Source of the DNA: Ifrita kowaldi
Lineage: Eukaryota; Chordata; Aves; Passeriformes; Cinclosomatidae
Length of the DNA stretch: 64,000 nucleotides
Reading direction: 5' to 3'
Assembly: GCA_013398055.1 (NCBI GenBank)
Contig: VZRS01001723.1
Coordinates: 124,001 to 188,000, forward strand
The notes beneath the pieces were generated by a model. That model did no database searches. It saw nothing but the letters and a program-made list of their open reading frames with translations, and was not told where the DNA came from. Positions 14,461 through 27,800 of this stretch are shown here, in pieces; position 1 is the stretch's first letter, and each line of letters starts with the position of its first letter. The translations under genes were made by a program, and so were the position numbers.

Positions 14461-16420
14461 TCCCATTAAACATTTGCATTGTACAGTATAAGAAAGTTTT
14501 GGATATAAATCTCTAGCAAATAACATCAGTGGATCTTAGTGTACAACTGCCCCTGCAGGGCAGTGGAGGTGCCCTGGCAAGGAGACAGCTGGGGAAGAGC
14601 AGTGTGTGTTGCTGATACTCCTGAATCTGTGCCCTGAGGCACCAATACCAGACGAAAGAACTGAAACACCTCCTCTCATGGCCCATCACCTCGGGTGCTT
14701 ATGAGATGGAAGGCAATCTGTGGGGCATCTGTTGTGATCAGATATGCAGACTACTTAGCAGAAATCATTGTTATTTAGGAGTTGGTGTCCCAGAAAATGT
14801 AGTAACCACCAGAATCTCTTAGTTCATGGACTATGGGAGTTATTGGTAGCAAAGAGTAACATAAGATTGTTTTGAGATCTAGAACAGCACTAAAACTGTT
14901 GCGAAAACTGTTAGTCTAAATAGTGAGAGGGTTAAGTTTACCTTGCTAACAGCAGCATTTATATTATGTATCTCTCTTGCACTCAGCACTGGGAAATATC
15001 ACTTCTTTTGATTTATGTTAGGGAAATCATGCTTGCCAAAGCACAGAATTTTGAATTTGAAATTAGAACATTTTTTGTTTGACTGCCATGACATCTGTTT
15101 CAGCTGCTTCAGTGCACATGGCTCTAGTTTATTGCACATTCTCTGGAAATAGTTTCAAATTGCAGGGCAGGTGTGTATTTTGAGCATTTTATGTCCTGTT
15201 GTGAGGCTTTCCCTGCACACATCTGACACTATAAAATAGGTGCCACTGGTACTTTGGATAAAAGGTTTAGACCCTTGTTTTCTGGAAGGCATTTTTTGGT
15301 GTGCTTAACTAAGACCTTGTGAGAGGAGACAAACATGTAAATGAAGTCAACTTTCAGACCTCTGGGATCTGTTACAGCATGAGTTACTTTCAAAAGATAA
15401 TTAGCTGGGGCTGTTAATCAAGTTTAACAGGTGTTGAGTAATGAACCGAGACAGGGCATCTGCTGTGACCCGCCTCTCACTCTCATCTGGTTAGAGAACC
15501 TAATGCCAGTTGGAGCCCAGAATGCTTTGTAGTGACATCCAGCATTGCATTTTCCTGATGCTTCCATCAGTCTTGTAACATCGAAGAATGGTGACTTTGC
15601 AACAAGAATATATAAGGAATCAGTTCAAAATTCCCAAAGTGGAAGCTATTAGTGAATAACTTCATTTTCTTTACTTTGAAAGCATTTGTTTGCTTAAGTT
15701 GAAAGAGCAGTTGAACTTTTGTCCATGTTTATATCTGTTTGCTTTCCAAAATGTAATGAAATCCATTTTAGAGTGCTGCTTAACTAGGATCATGTAGAGC
15801 ACTGTTATCAAAGTGATAGGAAATTATAGTTTCAGCATGTCATTTCCAAGACCTCTTTGCAATAAGAAGTTACCAACTTCCTATTATGTATTAAGTGATT
15901 TTGCATATTTAAGAGATCCAGGCCTTGCAATCCATTGTCACTGAGTAGCAGCTTCAACATTTTGACTTTTCTATGAACTCCTGACTTGACCATTAAGCTG
16001 CCTGTTTTTCCCAGCATTCTGTCCACGAAGTGGGCAGTATCAGCTTGGAGAGTGAGGCTACATTTGGAGCTGGCTGACAGGATTGATTGTTAGAGCAGCC
16101 TTGGGGCTCACTTTGGGTCAATCAAATCGTTCAGGGAAGGGGAATCCTGTGCTGCTATGTTCTCTGTGTGTTGTATCTGAATACAGAGTAATTTCCCATG
16201 TTTTCATTTTTTTTCTTTTTAATATCACCTGGCCTCAATTTATTTGCTGTACCCTTTACATCTCTTACCAACTTTTGCCCAAAAGGAAAAAGAAACCCAA
16301 ACTTTAATTTCTTTCCTCTTACTAGATTAATCAGAGATGCTTCAAGCAGAAATTAAGGCTGAGTCATGTTATGCATATTGCAGTTTTGTGGTTCTAACCA
16401 AGTCTGAGGCTTTTAGATAT

Positions 16421-16443
16421 GTTTTGCCATTAAATGGCAAAAC
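16421..16443. repeat. Perfect inverted repeat, 10-bp arms with 3-bp spacer
   Basis: The arms gttttgccat and atggcaaaac are exact reverse complements around the spacer taa. The structure could form a hairpin with a tiny loop or be a dimeric protein-binding site. At 10-bp arms it is too short for a microRNA precursor, and no extended pairing continues outside the arms. Confidence 0.8.
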
Positions 16444-17087
16444 CTGTGTAATACTGTACCTGTGGCTATTTTGCTCCAGAGCTCTTTTAGAATCTGCTTT
16501 ACTTGTGCTGGTCATTGTGTATCTCTTTGATTAAATTCATAGTAATGTTTCCAGCTATTCACTTTTTCAGCACAGCATATACTTGTGTATCCAATAATAA
16601 TTAGCATAATGCATAGAATAAGTGTGTTTATTTCAAGAGGATAATTCAAAGTTGTAACCAATGTTCCTGGCAGAAGAAACAGCAGCATTTCTAGTGTTGG
16701 CAGTGTTTCACACGTGTCTTTTGATTGGTGTGAGAGATTGTGGTGCTCTCATTTATATAGTACTTAAAGTCTGAGATTTTGATTATAGATCCCTGAAATG
16801 ATCGCAGGAATTAGAAAACCTTCTGCAATATTTCTTTACATGAAAAGTGAAACTGTGATACTGTGGACTTGGCAAGCAGTTCCCACTGAGCTCAGGAGAT
16901 TTAGGTTATCACCCAGGAAGCCAGGAAAAGCTCAGTAGAATTGATATAATATAAAGCAAAAAGTGAGGTGAGAAACAAGCCCAGAATAACTACATGGGAA
17001 TTCAAAATGAGGGAGATGAAGATATCATACAGCTACAGAGAGAGCAGGAGGAAAATTGAATACAATCAGAAATTGTGCTAGGAAGAG

Positions 17088-17404
17088 AAGGAGTGTTGCA
17101 CTTGGACACGAAAGAACCACGCAGACACCTTGTTAGGAGAGAAGCAAGAAAGCAAGCAGGGGTCAGAGACCCCGCGCTTTATTATATATGTTCTTAGAAA
17201 TCACCGTGGATTGGAGGGAGAAATTACCACCCCTCAATCACACTGGTCAAAGGGAAAATCCATTAAACATCTCCGCCTAGGAGAATGGAATGAAAACAAT
17301 GAGGCACAGTTAACAAAAGATGGCTATGTTTACAGAAAGTGTGTGAGAAACTGTTACAGCAAATGAAAACATCGAAGAGCTGCAAACTCAGGGCGACAAA
17401 GGAG
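17088..17404 (-). mobile_element. Short solo LTR of an endogenous retrovirus (ERVK-like), with TSD
   Basis: The element body is 17094-17398 (305 bp). Read on the minus strand it begins TGTCGCC and ends GTGCAACA, so it has the canonical TG...CA ends. It is flanked by a perfect 6-bp target-site duplication, aaggag, at 17088-17093 and 17399-17404. An AATAAA signal lies on the minus strand near 17179-17184, next to a TATATAATAAAG stretch, followed by a short R/U5 of about 85-90 bp. A TSD directly outside both ends shows that this is a solo LTR left by recombination between two LTRs. A 6-bp TSD with a roughly 300-bp LTR fits beta- or alpharetrovirus-type (ERVK-class) elements. No internal viral gene is present. 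The family name is not assigned. Confidence 0.88.
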
Positions 17405-19334
17405 GATCACATAGATTGTGAATTTTAGGTGAACAGAATCTGGAGAAAATCAGGAGTGGAATATGGACCAGTTGGTAACCTGGGGATGGGGAGAAAGCAT
17501 CCCCAGTGTACTAATGGAGGACCAGAATCAGAGCCAGGAGGCCAGAGAACCTGTGGCTTGCTGCTCTCTTTTCAGGAACATGTATGTATAATATCTGATA
17601 AAATTTTTCTCCTGAAAGGTTGTCAGTATGGAGTTGTGCTTGGCTGTTTTATCAGACATATCCTTTCCATATGTTTTTTTAATTTAGGGTATATAGTTTT
17701 TCCTAATGGGAGCCATTCCTGTCTATTTTGTGCATTAAAAAGTATGGTAAAATTCCTTGGGAAAGCTCTTATTATTCATGCAAAATAGCCGTAATCCAAA
17801 GTAGCCATATTTCAAACATGGATATTTGATATTTCTTTTCCCCTATCCTCAAAATTATGAAAAGTGATTAGGACCTATTAAGGACTTATCCAATTTCATT
17901 TCAAAAATTCTGGTTTGTAGTGCTGTGATCCTCAAGACCCTGTGGGAAATTGCATGGAGTCCCATGACAAGTGTGATATTAACCTGTGCCATTATTGCAA
18001 GTAACAATTCATAGAGTTGCTGGATGTGTTTTTCCCTTTGTCTTAGTCATCTTGAGACCTTGTTCATCTCTTCTGTATTGCCCTTTGTAACCTTAGGGAA
18101 GATTATGATTCTGCTTAACTGTTTGCCATCTTAAGCCATCTGGATAACGATGCCTTCCTTTCATTGTGGTAGTAGGACACCTTTAACTTTCAGAAAGAGC
18201 AAAATTAAATTTTAACGCTTTGTCTCTCCTCTGGATAAAAAAAGAAAAAACTGAATAGGTGTCAAAACTTGGGATCTCCTCCTTGATGTTATTTTTGCCA
18301 ACAAATATAGTACTGGCTCTCTGGACTCCTTTCCTGCATTCAAAATTAACCTGTCTTCTCCTCTGAGCCCTTAACCTTTGCTCCAATAGATAAATCACTT
18401 CCTGGAAATGTCTGAAAACTGTTTGAATGGTTTTTTTCCCCTCAGCAATGTCTTTTCTACAAATGTTTTTGTTAAGTAAAGTAGGTGTTAGTACTTCATA
18501 GGTCCGTGACTCTTTAGCAAGTTTTAAATGATTAGTCACCAGTGACATTTTCTTTCCCTTTTTAGGTTTTTTGCACTTCAAATTTTTGTTGTTCTCAGAG
18601 TGCTTTAATAACAGGCAGTATTATGTGATTTTTGTCTTTCTGTGACTGCATAGTGAAATTGCTTTTGTTAAGTAGTCAGAATATTCTGTTCATCTCATTT
18701 CATACATGAAAACTAATAATCACTTTAGAGTGTGATGGTCCTGTGTGTTACATCACCGGAAGTCATGTAGGCTCCAGAAAGTAGTTTTTGTTGTCCAGTC
18801 CTTGCTGCTAATTAACTTGCAGATAGAATAGAATATTTAATGCTGTATTTTTTATTCATAAAGCAGAAGGCAGCTATAGCTGTGGTGTATTACCTTCAAG
18901 TTCTTTTTAGTGGCAAAGACAGAGCTGTGCAGACTTTTGCAAGTTTCTACAGAAGGACTTTGACTTTATTAATTTGACTTTGATATCTTTCTGAGAAGTA
19001 TGTAATGGACACAGTAGAGATGATATGGATGTGTGGCAGCAGGTTGTCATTCTCTGATCCCCAAATGCACACTGCAGTGTACATAAGGATAATGTCTTGG
19101 TCTATCAATGCTAGGAGTAGAAATTGAAGTTCTTTTGTGTTTCCCCTGGATTTCTGCAACATGCATTTTTGATTATGCCAGTTCTGTCAGGGAATCAGAA
19201 CAATCACAAGAAACTCCATGACAAAAGTTCTTCCACATAAACTTTTCAAGATTATTCAAATGATCTTAGGAGTCTTCCACTATTTCCACTCTGCTTTGGA
19301 GGTGCAGAGCTGCCCAGTACTATCAATGAATGAA

Positions 19335-19387
19335 AGGAGCAACAAAGTATTAGGATACTAATATTAGGAGCAACAAGTATTAGGATA
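19335..19387. repeat. Imperfect direct duplication of about 23 bp
   Basis: The segment at 19335-19357 (aggagcaacaaagtattagg followed by ata) is repeated at 19366-19387 with one A missing. The period is 31 bp. The intervening bases also carry 'tattagg', suggesting slippage within a small repeat cluster. Confidence 0.85.
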
Positions 19388-21781
19388 AATTAAAAATACA
19401 AGTTTATTTATATGAAAGTATAAATTGACAGTTGTTTCATTCAACAGTTGCAACACTGAACCATAAAGTTCAATGAATGACCATGAAGTTTGTATGAATT
19501 GATCTCTCTATCTATATATGTAGATATGGGTGCAGAGATCAACCATCCAAAAATCACTTTCTTCTTTCCTATCAGTATCTGTTGCTGAAAATAATAAATT
19601 TTAGTTTCTAAACTTGGTCTGTTTAAATCATCTGGCTGTGAAGATTCAAAATTTTCTCCTAAAGGTAAGTTTCTGTTCAAACTGCGACCCAGTCACTCCA
19701 CCATTTATGGTAGGCGTGTGTGCTGATTTGTATGGCCCAATCTAAAACTTCTGCATTGCCTTGATTATATTGATATCCAGTTGACAGACAGCTGGAAGCA
19801 GTGAAAACCCCAGGCTTAGTTACCAACAAGTGTTCTGGCTTTTGGTGTAGAGGAGAAAAGTGCAATGGCTGTATCTTGGTTAGGATGCTGCTTCTGAGAC
19901 TCTGGAAAGGAATTCTCTTTGATTAAACCAGGGCTGAGCAAAAGGCTCTTATTTTTTGCCTGTCTATTGGTGTGCATCTGACAGGTGTCAGGTTCAAAGC
20001 CAAGATAAAGCTTATTTTGGAAAGTCTTTTGGGAGAGAAATTCTTGAAATAAATATTGGATAGGAAAAATAGTTGTGGTCCTTCAGCCAGAGGAGAATTC
20101 ATAGAGCTTGACGGGGGAAAGTTGGAGGTAGCTCAGTCTGTGTTACTGAGCCTGTTTCGAAGTCACTGTATTTGGTAAAGAGCTACAGGATGCTCACTGC
20201 TGTTGCAGGTATCAAGAAGCTGCCTCCACTCTTTTACTACTTGCTACTCCGTGTGTTTATGTCGCTCATGGTCTTTGGCACTGCAGGATTTGTTTCAGAC
20301 TGGTTTTTGGGACTGGCTTGAGCTCAGTGTCTGCTCAGTGTCTGCAGAAGAAGCTCTTTCCTACATAGCTGTATCTGCGTGTAGCCTTTTGCAGTGGTTA
20401 GTACAATGCCCACAGCAACACTGACCCCGCACCACATTCTGCTTATTTGTACTCAAAAAATAAGTTTACAGTATTCCAACTTGCCTTCCCATTCCACTCC
20501 CACGCATCCACCAAATCACTTCTAAGTGATTTGCTTTTGAAGCCAAGCAGAATCATAAATATTTAAAAACATTATTTTAGTATTTTGAGACCTTGTTCAG
20601 GTTTTGAGAAGAGCAAGTGAAATTTGGAATGTAGGAACTACTGTTAATGACTGCAAGAGTAGCGTAGGTTTGTTTGGTTTTTTTACATGGCAGACTTTGT
20701 TTGTTTTAGTGAAGTGAACCATATTATATTTTCCAACAGGAAGGAAGCTTCCGTGGATCTTGGTTTTTATAATTCTTATAATAGCATCAAACGGAACATT
20801 CTTACAGCAGAGACATCTGTTTTCACAGTCGCCTTCTGTAGGAAGAGACTTTGTTTTGTTTTGAAATTCATAGTTCATGTATTTTAGCAGATGATCCTAT
20901 TTAAGCCAGATTCTGATTGTCATCAGTACAAATTGGGAATTAACTCTGTATTTCATTTCATCTCTCCCAATTTAAGTTAGTGTGAAGGAAAACTGAATCT
21001 AATGACCTGGCTGTTCTATTTCTGTGTTTAATTGTGCTGACAAGTATTATTTTTAGAGAACTGAGACAACACAATTGCAGATAGCTCAGAAAGCTCCAGT
21101 ATTCTGGCATCTTATCGCCTTTATTTTGCTGTCCAATAGAGTGATTAGAAGACTTCATTTGGGTTTGACAAACAGTATGTGGTACTCCAGCCTTCCGTGT
21201 GAAGCTTCAAGCATGCTGACACATTCTTCCAATCTAAAAAGATTTTTTAAAATTTATTAGAAGATTTTATATTTGTTCTCTCAGATGTTCCATTCTGTAT
21301 AGATTTTATAAAACCTTTAGATTTTGGTATTAGGTGGAAAAAGCTCACTTTCCAGCATGTTGCAGCTACTGCAGTACATTTTCTAAAATGCATGAATATC
21401 AGTTGTACTCCGAAGGTGACAGCATTGAGCACTGTGTGAACTCTTTCAAATTATACTCCTAAATCTGTGCAAGCAAATGTTCTGACTTTTGAACTCCTTC
21501 AAGGCAAATTTGGGAGTCATACTTGGTTTCAGTGTGTGGAAATTCAACTACAAACCCAAGTGTGTTGGGCTAAAATTGATCTATTTTTCTTTCTGGTTTT
21601 ATTTAGCTCTTGGAATGGAAATAGATGTCCTTAGTAAATCCTGAAGCTTTTATAGCTCTAGTTTTATCTCAGACAAATTATTGGAAAATGCATAATGCCA
21701 TTGATCTGACTAGAACTAATAGGAGTTTTAAATAGCAAAGAAAATAAGACCTTTAATGCTGGAAACCTCTTCCTCTCTTTT

Positions 21782-21804
21782 CTTCCTTCCTTCCTTCCTT
21801 CCCC
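21782..21804. repeat. TTCC tetranucleotide microsatellite
   Basis: About five uninterrupted cttc/ttcc units end in cccc. This is a simple sequence repeat and probably polymorphic between individuals. Confidence 0.9.
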
Positions 21805-24800
21805 AAAACATCAGCAAAAGGAGCTAATAAATGCAATTGATTTATTTTGAAGTGCTGTCTGTCTTTTTCACTTTTCTTCTGAATAGCAGAGTCTGTGACA
21901 GCCCTGGCTCCAGATGTCTGCAAAACAAGCTGTAATATGTTTCAGAAAGTCCCTGTTTGATGGCAATTGTCTGGGGAGAAAAATGAAATAAGCTTTGTCT
22001 TTGCTACAATAACACTTGGCTCCTGAGAACAGCCTCACAAGGAGAGGGAGCATTTCTGATCTAGGATTAACAAATCTCTGTTTGCAGTTGTTTTGGCATA
22101 TTTGTAGTAAGCACAAGCAGTGGTGGTGTTTTCCTGCAGCACATGCAGATTAACATTCTTTAGTTGTACCTTTCTGCTGCAGCTGCTGGGGCGATACAGC
22201 AGAAAGCAGTGAGCCATTCTGGAGACTGTGGCTTGAAGAACTTTTTCCCAAACATGTTACATAAGAACTGTGATGTTTTGCTCACACAGAGCAAATATTT
22301 TAAGCGTGAAATATTTACTTGGTGGGCCTCACATTCCTGAGAACTTGGAATACTGCACCCATATTTCTTGGAGTTAGCCTCAAATATTTCATTAGAGCAG
22401 AAAAGGCCAGAAGTCAGGGTGCTCCCATGCTGTGTTTGCTTTTCAGCTCGTGTAACACTTTGCTGGAATCATAGGTTTTTCTTTGCCATCTGCACTGGTT
22501 AGTGGTCGGTTCAAGCTCTGCATGTACTTTGGTGAGAAAATTCAAGGCATGTAATTTCCATGTTGACAAATTTGGGCAGCATGACCTGTATGCTTCTCTT
22601 GCTGGCAACATCCTTCAAAGCATTTAAAATGGAAAGAATATGCAAGGGATTCCACCTGTGACCAATTTTTAAAGAAAGGGTAGTCACAGCAGAAATTATC
22701 TAACCTCACCAATCTTGACTTTACAACGGGATAATTTATTATTAATGTTTGTTAAGGTTAAACTTGTTCATGTGTGTCAGACGTAATCTAAATCCATGTT
22801 CTTGGCTTATGTGCCACATTTAATTGCAGCAATTGGAATGGGTTTCAGGAAACCATTCTCCTATTGTCAAGTTTTCATTTTTTACATTTTCTTGTTTGTT
22901 AAAAATGAAAAATTCTGGGAGTTGAATCTTGGTTTTAAGAGAATAAGCTATATTTCTCCTGCACTGTGAGTTTCTTCCCAAGCTGGCTCATTTTATTTGT
23001 CCTTTATTCCATTTTCAGTGGAAATGCAGTCAACTGTAGCCAGAAAAATGAAGCTAGAAGTTCCTTAGGAGATTTTATGCATATTTGATAAGATTATGGA
23101 AGATACGTCTGCGTGGATTTGCTTTGGTTACCAAGTGCTAAGTCTCCAAACAGGTTGGAAAAATAACATACAAGATTTGGTAGACTTGCTTTCCTAGAAG
23201 GAGTTATCTTGAAGAGTTTGCTCACTGAATGTGGCTTTTCTCATTAGTGTTTTTCATCCGTGTTTTAAGTTAATTGCTGGAATGCCTAGATAACAATTAG
23301 ACAGGGAAAGGAATGTAATCATGCTCTACTCCTGAGCTGTATCATAGAAATAGTACAGGAAAACTAAGTCTTATGTTTGCTACTAGTGTTATTTACTATC
23401 CTATTTACCTATTGTATTAAAATATATGTGAAATAGTTGGAGGTTTTTTGTTGTTTTTAATTTCTGTGTATTAACATTCTTTGCTGGTTTAGAAATAAAA
23501 GGTTTTGAACCGTATTAGACACTAGGTCTCAACCTGTGCTCAGTTGAATCCAGTTTCCCAAATAAAAGTCTGCACGAATTTTGTACTTAATGTAAGAAGA
23601 AATATTCTCCTTGCTCTTGATGCAAGGGTGGTTGAGGAATCTTGTTTGAGTAGTTACTCCTAATTGGCGACTTTTCCTTTTTGTCTGTCTTTGTTTATTA
23701 ACACTGTAGTAATACTCTGTTACCTCCCTTCCATTCCAGATATGAATGTGGATCATCTGACAGCACTGTGAGTTAGTCAGGGATGTGTAACTTGCACCAC
23801 TCCGTACCTTCTTTCTGCCTCCTCTTCTAAAAGGCTTCCCAAGGGTCCTGTTAGAATTTTCCAGTTTAGTGAAATTAGTGTATGATTACAATCACTAGTC
23901 TGTCCTGATCCCTTCTTTACTGAAGATAGCTTGATGTCCACCCTTCTGGATCCTGAGGCCTTGCAGAACCCGTTCTCCTGATACTTATTCTCCTCTCTAA
24001 ATAATGTCTTGTATTAAGTGTAGGTGCAGAGAAGAAATAAAATTGTTGTAAGAGAAAGCTGGCCTGTTAAAGCCCCTGATTGCTGCTGGAAGCAAAACAC
24101 TGCCGAATAGACCAATTCAATGCTTTGGGAGGTGAGATATGGAGAGAAGACCTTTCCCGGCTTATAAAATATCAAGCGAAGTAAGCAAATGCACTTTATT
24201 TTCCTTGCTATTGAAAGCCAGAATGTCCTTTTTCCATTAGGATTGTTTTGCTATTCTTTTAGAAATCTCTTTTAATTAAGTCTGTATAATATGTTTCCAA
24301 GGATATGAAAGAAATAATTCACCATGGCTCCAGCAGCCACTGTTCCTTTCTGATGAAGAAAAGCAAATATTTCTTATCACTTGTAGAGGCAGCAATGATT
24401 AGAAATAGGCTATAGTAAAGAATCAATTAATTTTTCTTTGGACAGCTTCAAAATATTGTTGGCCATTTTGCTGTGTAATTCTGTGGTGTGATGATAACTG
24501 CAGCAAGGTGTTGTGATCCTCGCTGTGCTGGGACGTTGCTGGAAGTAGCTCTCCAGCACATGTACTGATAGAGGCTTGGCTGAACCCATTTTAAAGTTAG
24601 TGGGATGCTACAGAATGTTTGCAATATCATCACAGAAGCCGCTACAGTGGATTTGACGCAGAGTAAGGGCGTCCAAACAGGACCAGAATTACTCTGAACT
24701 CCCCAGCTCATAAAGCTGCCTGCCAGCCTGGAGGTGTTGTCAGGGTGCTTTCATCCAGAATGAAAACAGTCCAGTTTCTGCAGTGTCAGGTAGACAAAGA

Positions 24801-27800
24801 AGAATGTTTTATTAGCTTCCTGTACTTTTTGGTTGTCCCAAAAAGAGCAGGAGGTGATGAGGGAGCACTGACCACTGTGCCAGTGACCCTGGAACTGAAG
24901 AAGAATCTTGTGTGTGCTCCTCAGAAGTACAGCAGGGTTTCAGCTCCTACCCGTGCTGCCCCAGGGCCTGTTAATGCCTGCTCAGGTACAGTCTCTCCCT
25001 TTCCTCACCTTCACAACCCGACCTGAATTCCTCTGTCTGCTTTTTGGTGATTAGCTTAGTCTCCTTCACACTGTAGATTCATCATAGGAAAAAACTGCCT
25101 GAGAAGAGGGAAGGTGAGCTGCTAAATATGACAGTGCTAGAAAGTCAAACAAAGAGAATCTTTCTGCATTGCAAAAGGTGACGTCCTTGTAAAAGGCTTC
25201 AGTCTGCCTTTTGTTCAAAATTTTGCTCAAGAACTGTCCGTCTTATTCACTTCTTCACTGCTAACAAAGTGCAGCACTGACAGCACTGGCTCCAGGTGTC
25301 TGTCAGGAGAACAATAAAAGTTTCAGCCATACCCAGTGTGATTGTGTTTGGTAGGTAAAGCCAGAAAGATGCTAATTTCAAAACTCGACTTTCATGCAGA
25401 CAATTCTCTATATGTCAGGTTAAGGAAATGAGAAGTATATGTGGCTTATAGAAACCAGTCACTGAGGTTTTTTGTGATTAAAAATATTAAATTAATCTTT
25501 CATTTTATACTGCTGATCAGAATTTTTACCAATAAGGCATGTGCATTTATTTTCTGCAGACACTGCAGTTTTACCCTCTTCCTTCAGAACAGAGATGTTG
25601 GAAATGAATCAAATGTGATTCACTGGACATACAATGACTACCTTTGAACAGCACTAATGGCTCCAAGAGCAGGATGTATCTGTTATCATCTCTGATGTAC
25701 GAATCATGTAGTCAGTGGGGTTAAAGTAGACAAAAGCCAGGCCACTGTAGCTTTTCCTCTCTTTTCCTTTGCTTTGTCCTGCTATTCTCCATTTTACATT
25801 TTATTTTTAACTTCCATTTTAGATGTGTTATGAAAGTGCTTTTGTCAAATTATTGCTTTATTTATGTAAAGGTTAAAGGTTTGGCACAGGACTGAACAGC
25901 ACTCCCTAGTAGTTGCTTTCCCTTCAGGGCTGCAGGAAAACTCTGTTAGGAATTGGTGAAGGACTGCTGGACCTGTCGATTCAACAATCGTTTGCTGTGA
26001 ATATGGCATCTACTTGAACATTTGAGATACATTTATAGTACAAGTAGTAAACATTTTATGAGCATGCTCAAGTGGCAGAATTAACTGGTCTTCAAGTTCT
26101 CGATGGACCACTTTTAATAGTGATAATATAAATAACGTCTCAACATACAAGTAAGCAGCTTCTATATAATTAGATGAAATTGTTTACTTGTAAGGTTATT
26201 GAGGCTTACGTATGAAAGAGGGAAGTATTTATTTCCAGAATGCACCCTTTTTTTCCTCCACTAGGTGAATTTATTTTCAATATGCTGTTCTGTACCATGT
26301 AATTGAATGAAAATTTATAGTTTTTATCTGGAAATTGCATTGATTTCCGTTTTGTTCCTTGGATATTCTTCAAAGTGATGGTGCTTGTGGCAAATGTCAC
26401 TTTATCAACAGTCACACAGTACCTTATTTCCAGCTACAAAGCATCATGAAAGTATTCAGAGAGCAAGTAAAAGCTCTGAAAGATTGTTAGGATGGACAAC
26501 TGCAACCCTATCACCATCACAATTACCCTAAATTCATTGCATACTCTGTGTATTTCAATTAGTGTGTTGGTGAAATAAATGGGAACATATGTTACCACAG
26601 GAAAGTAGCAGGAGATGGCAATCCATTAAGCCCTGACAGGTATTGTAGGCTTGAGAATGAATAACGAAAAAGTGACAGTAATTAAAACATGTTTACTTAG
26701 GATGACAATTACTTGAAATACGGTTGCATAGTAAAGACCTCATTATGAGCCAGACTCTGTACGTAAAAATTATACTTATGCCAAGGGGTAATTAATTTGT
26801 TCTGGTAGGTGAGTGATAGGTCACTTGTGGTTCTGTCTCACCTTGTTTACATTTGATGGTAATGGAGATGGTATTGTACTTTGATTTCTCATATGCTTTA
26901 AGGTTCAACGTGATTGTTTTATTTCTGCTTTTAAATGAAAGTATCTTTATGGATTCTGAGTGAAGACGTGATCAAGTCTAGAAAAGTATATGGACTTTCA
27001 AACGATGCGTTCTCCCGCATTACAAGGTTTCCTGTTTCTGAAATAGTTGTTGCAGCCTATTTGTGTCTTGTATCTCTCAGTTTTTACTTTGGCAGGGTGG
27101 AACTAAGAACTGTAATTGACCTGTTACAAGAGAGCATTTTAGAGATGTAAAAATAATCCAGGAAAAGCAGTTGATACATTTTATCTTCCCTTGATAGACA
27201 GTTTGAATTATGCTTGCTCTCAGACAGGAGTTTCCAGGAATTCTCAGTACTTTGAGGTTTGTTCAAGGCTCATGGAATCACTGGACATGTAATATTTACA
27301 ATGTTCTAGGAGTCCCAAGTATGGTTAATTTTTTTTAGACTTCAAACAACAGATGCTGCTGAGGTGGCTGTCAGTCTTTAACATTTTCAGAGCCTTGTCT
27401 AAGGATGTGATACAGATTTATATTTGTGAGTAACCTCAGAAGAAGAGTTGAAGATTTTGGAACTATTTTTACAATCACTTTTTTGATGTAATTTTGTTTT
27501 ATTTTTCCCTTATTGGTAAGTGCTTACAAAAGCATAAAAAAAAGACAGATGGCCACTTCATTTCCCCTCTTTTCCTTTCCCACTTGCCATCCTGTGTCAT
27601 AATTTTCTGCTGGAGTCGTTTTTTAACTCCTTTTGACTACAAAAGTTTGGCAATGTGAAAAAATTGAAGCTTATTGATAATCCCTAAAGGATTTTTATTT
27701 GTTATTGCATTTGAAATACGCTGTGTATACAACATAGTAAAATAATTACAATATATATTACAAAGTGCAGCACAATACAGGACAACAATGGTATGATGCT

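Larger units (their letters stand above)
14021..17087. other. Unique non-coding DNA with small repeats
   Basis: No gene is recognised. Visible small structures are a 13-bp near-identical direct repeat at 14426-14460 and a 23-bp palindrome at 16421-16443. The part at about 15390-15560 has balanced composition with several TAAT or ATTA cores and no repeat signature, which would fit a conserved non-coding element, but that cannot be tested from one sequence. Confidence 0.5.

Noticed and set aside
18183..18581. 132-codon minus-strand frame with a basic stretch (RLRAQRRRQ)
   Set aside because: It looked briefly like part of a retrocopied gene, but I could not match it to any family and found no poly-A tail or flanking duplication.
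20127..20163. tRNA- or SINE-like boxes: 'tagctcagtctg' and 'gtttcgaag'
   Set aside because: The spacing between the A-box-like and B-box-like parts is too short for a tRNA, no cloverleaf arms pair, and no SINE body follows.
21782..21804. Regular repeats considered as a possible CRISPR array
   Set aside because: It is a plain TTCC microsatellite; the sequence is avian and no repeat-spacer structure exists anywhere in the window.
24745..25026. 93-codon frame followed by a splice-donor-like 'caggta'
   Set aside because: A donor-like sequence alone is common. The translation is unrecognisable and no matching acceptor or second exon was seen.
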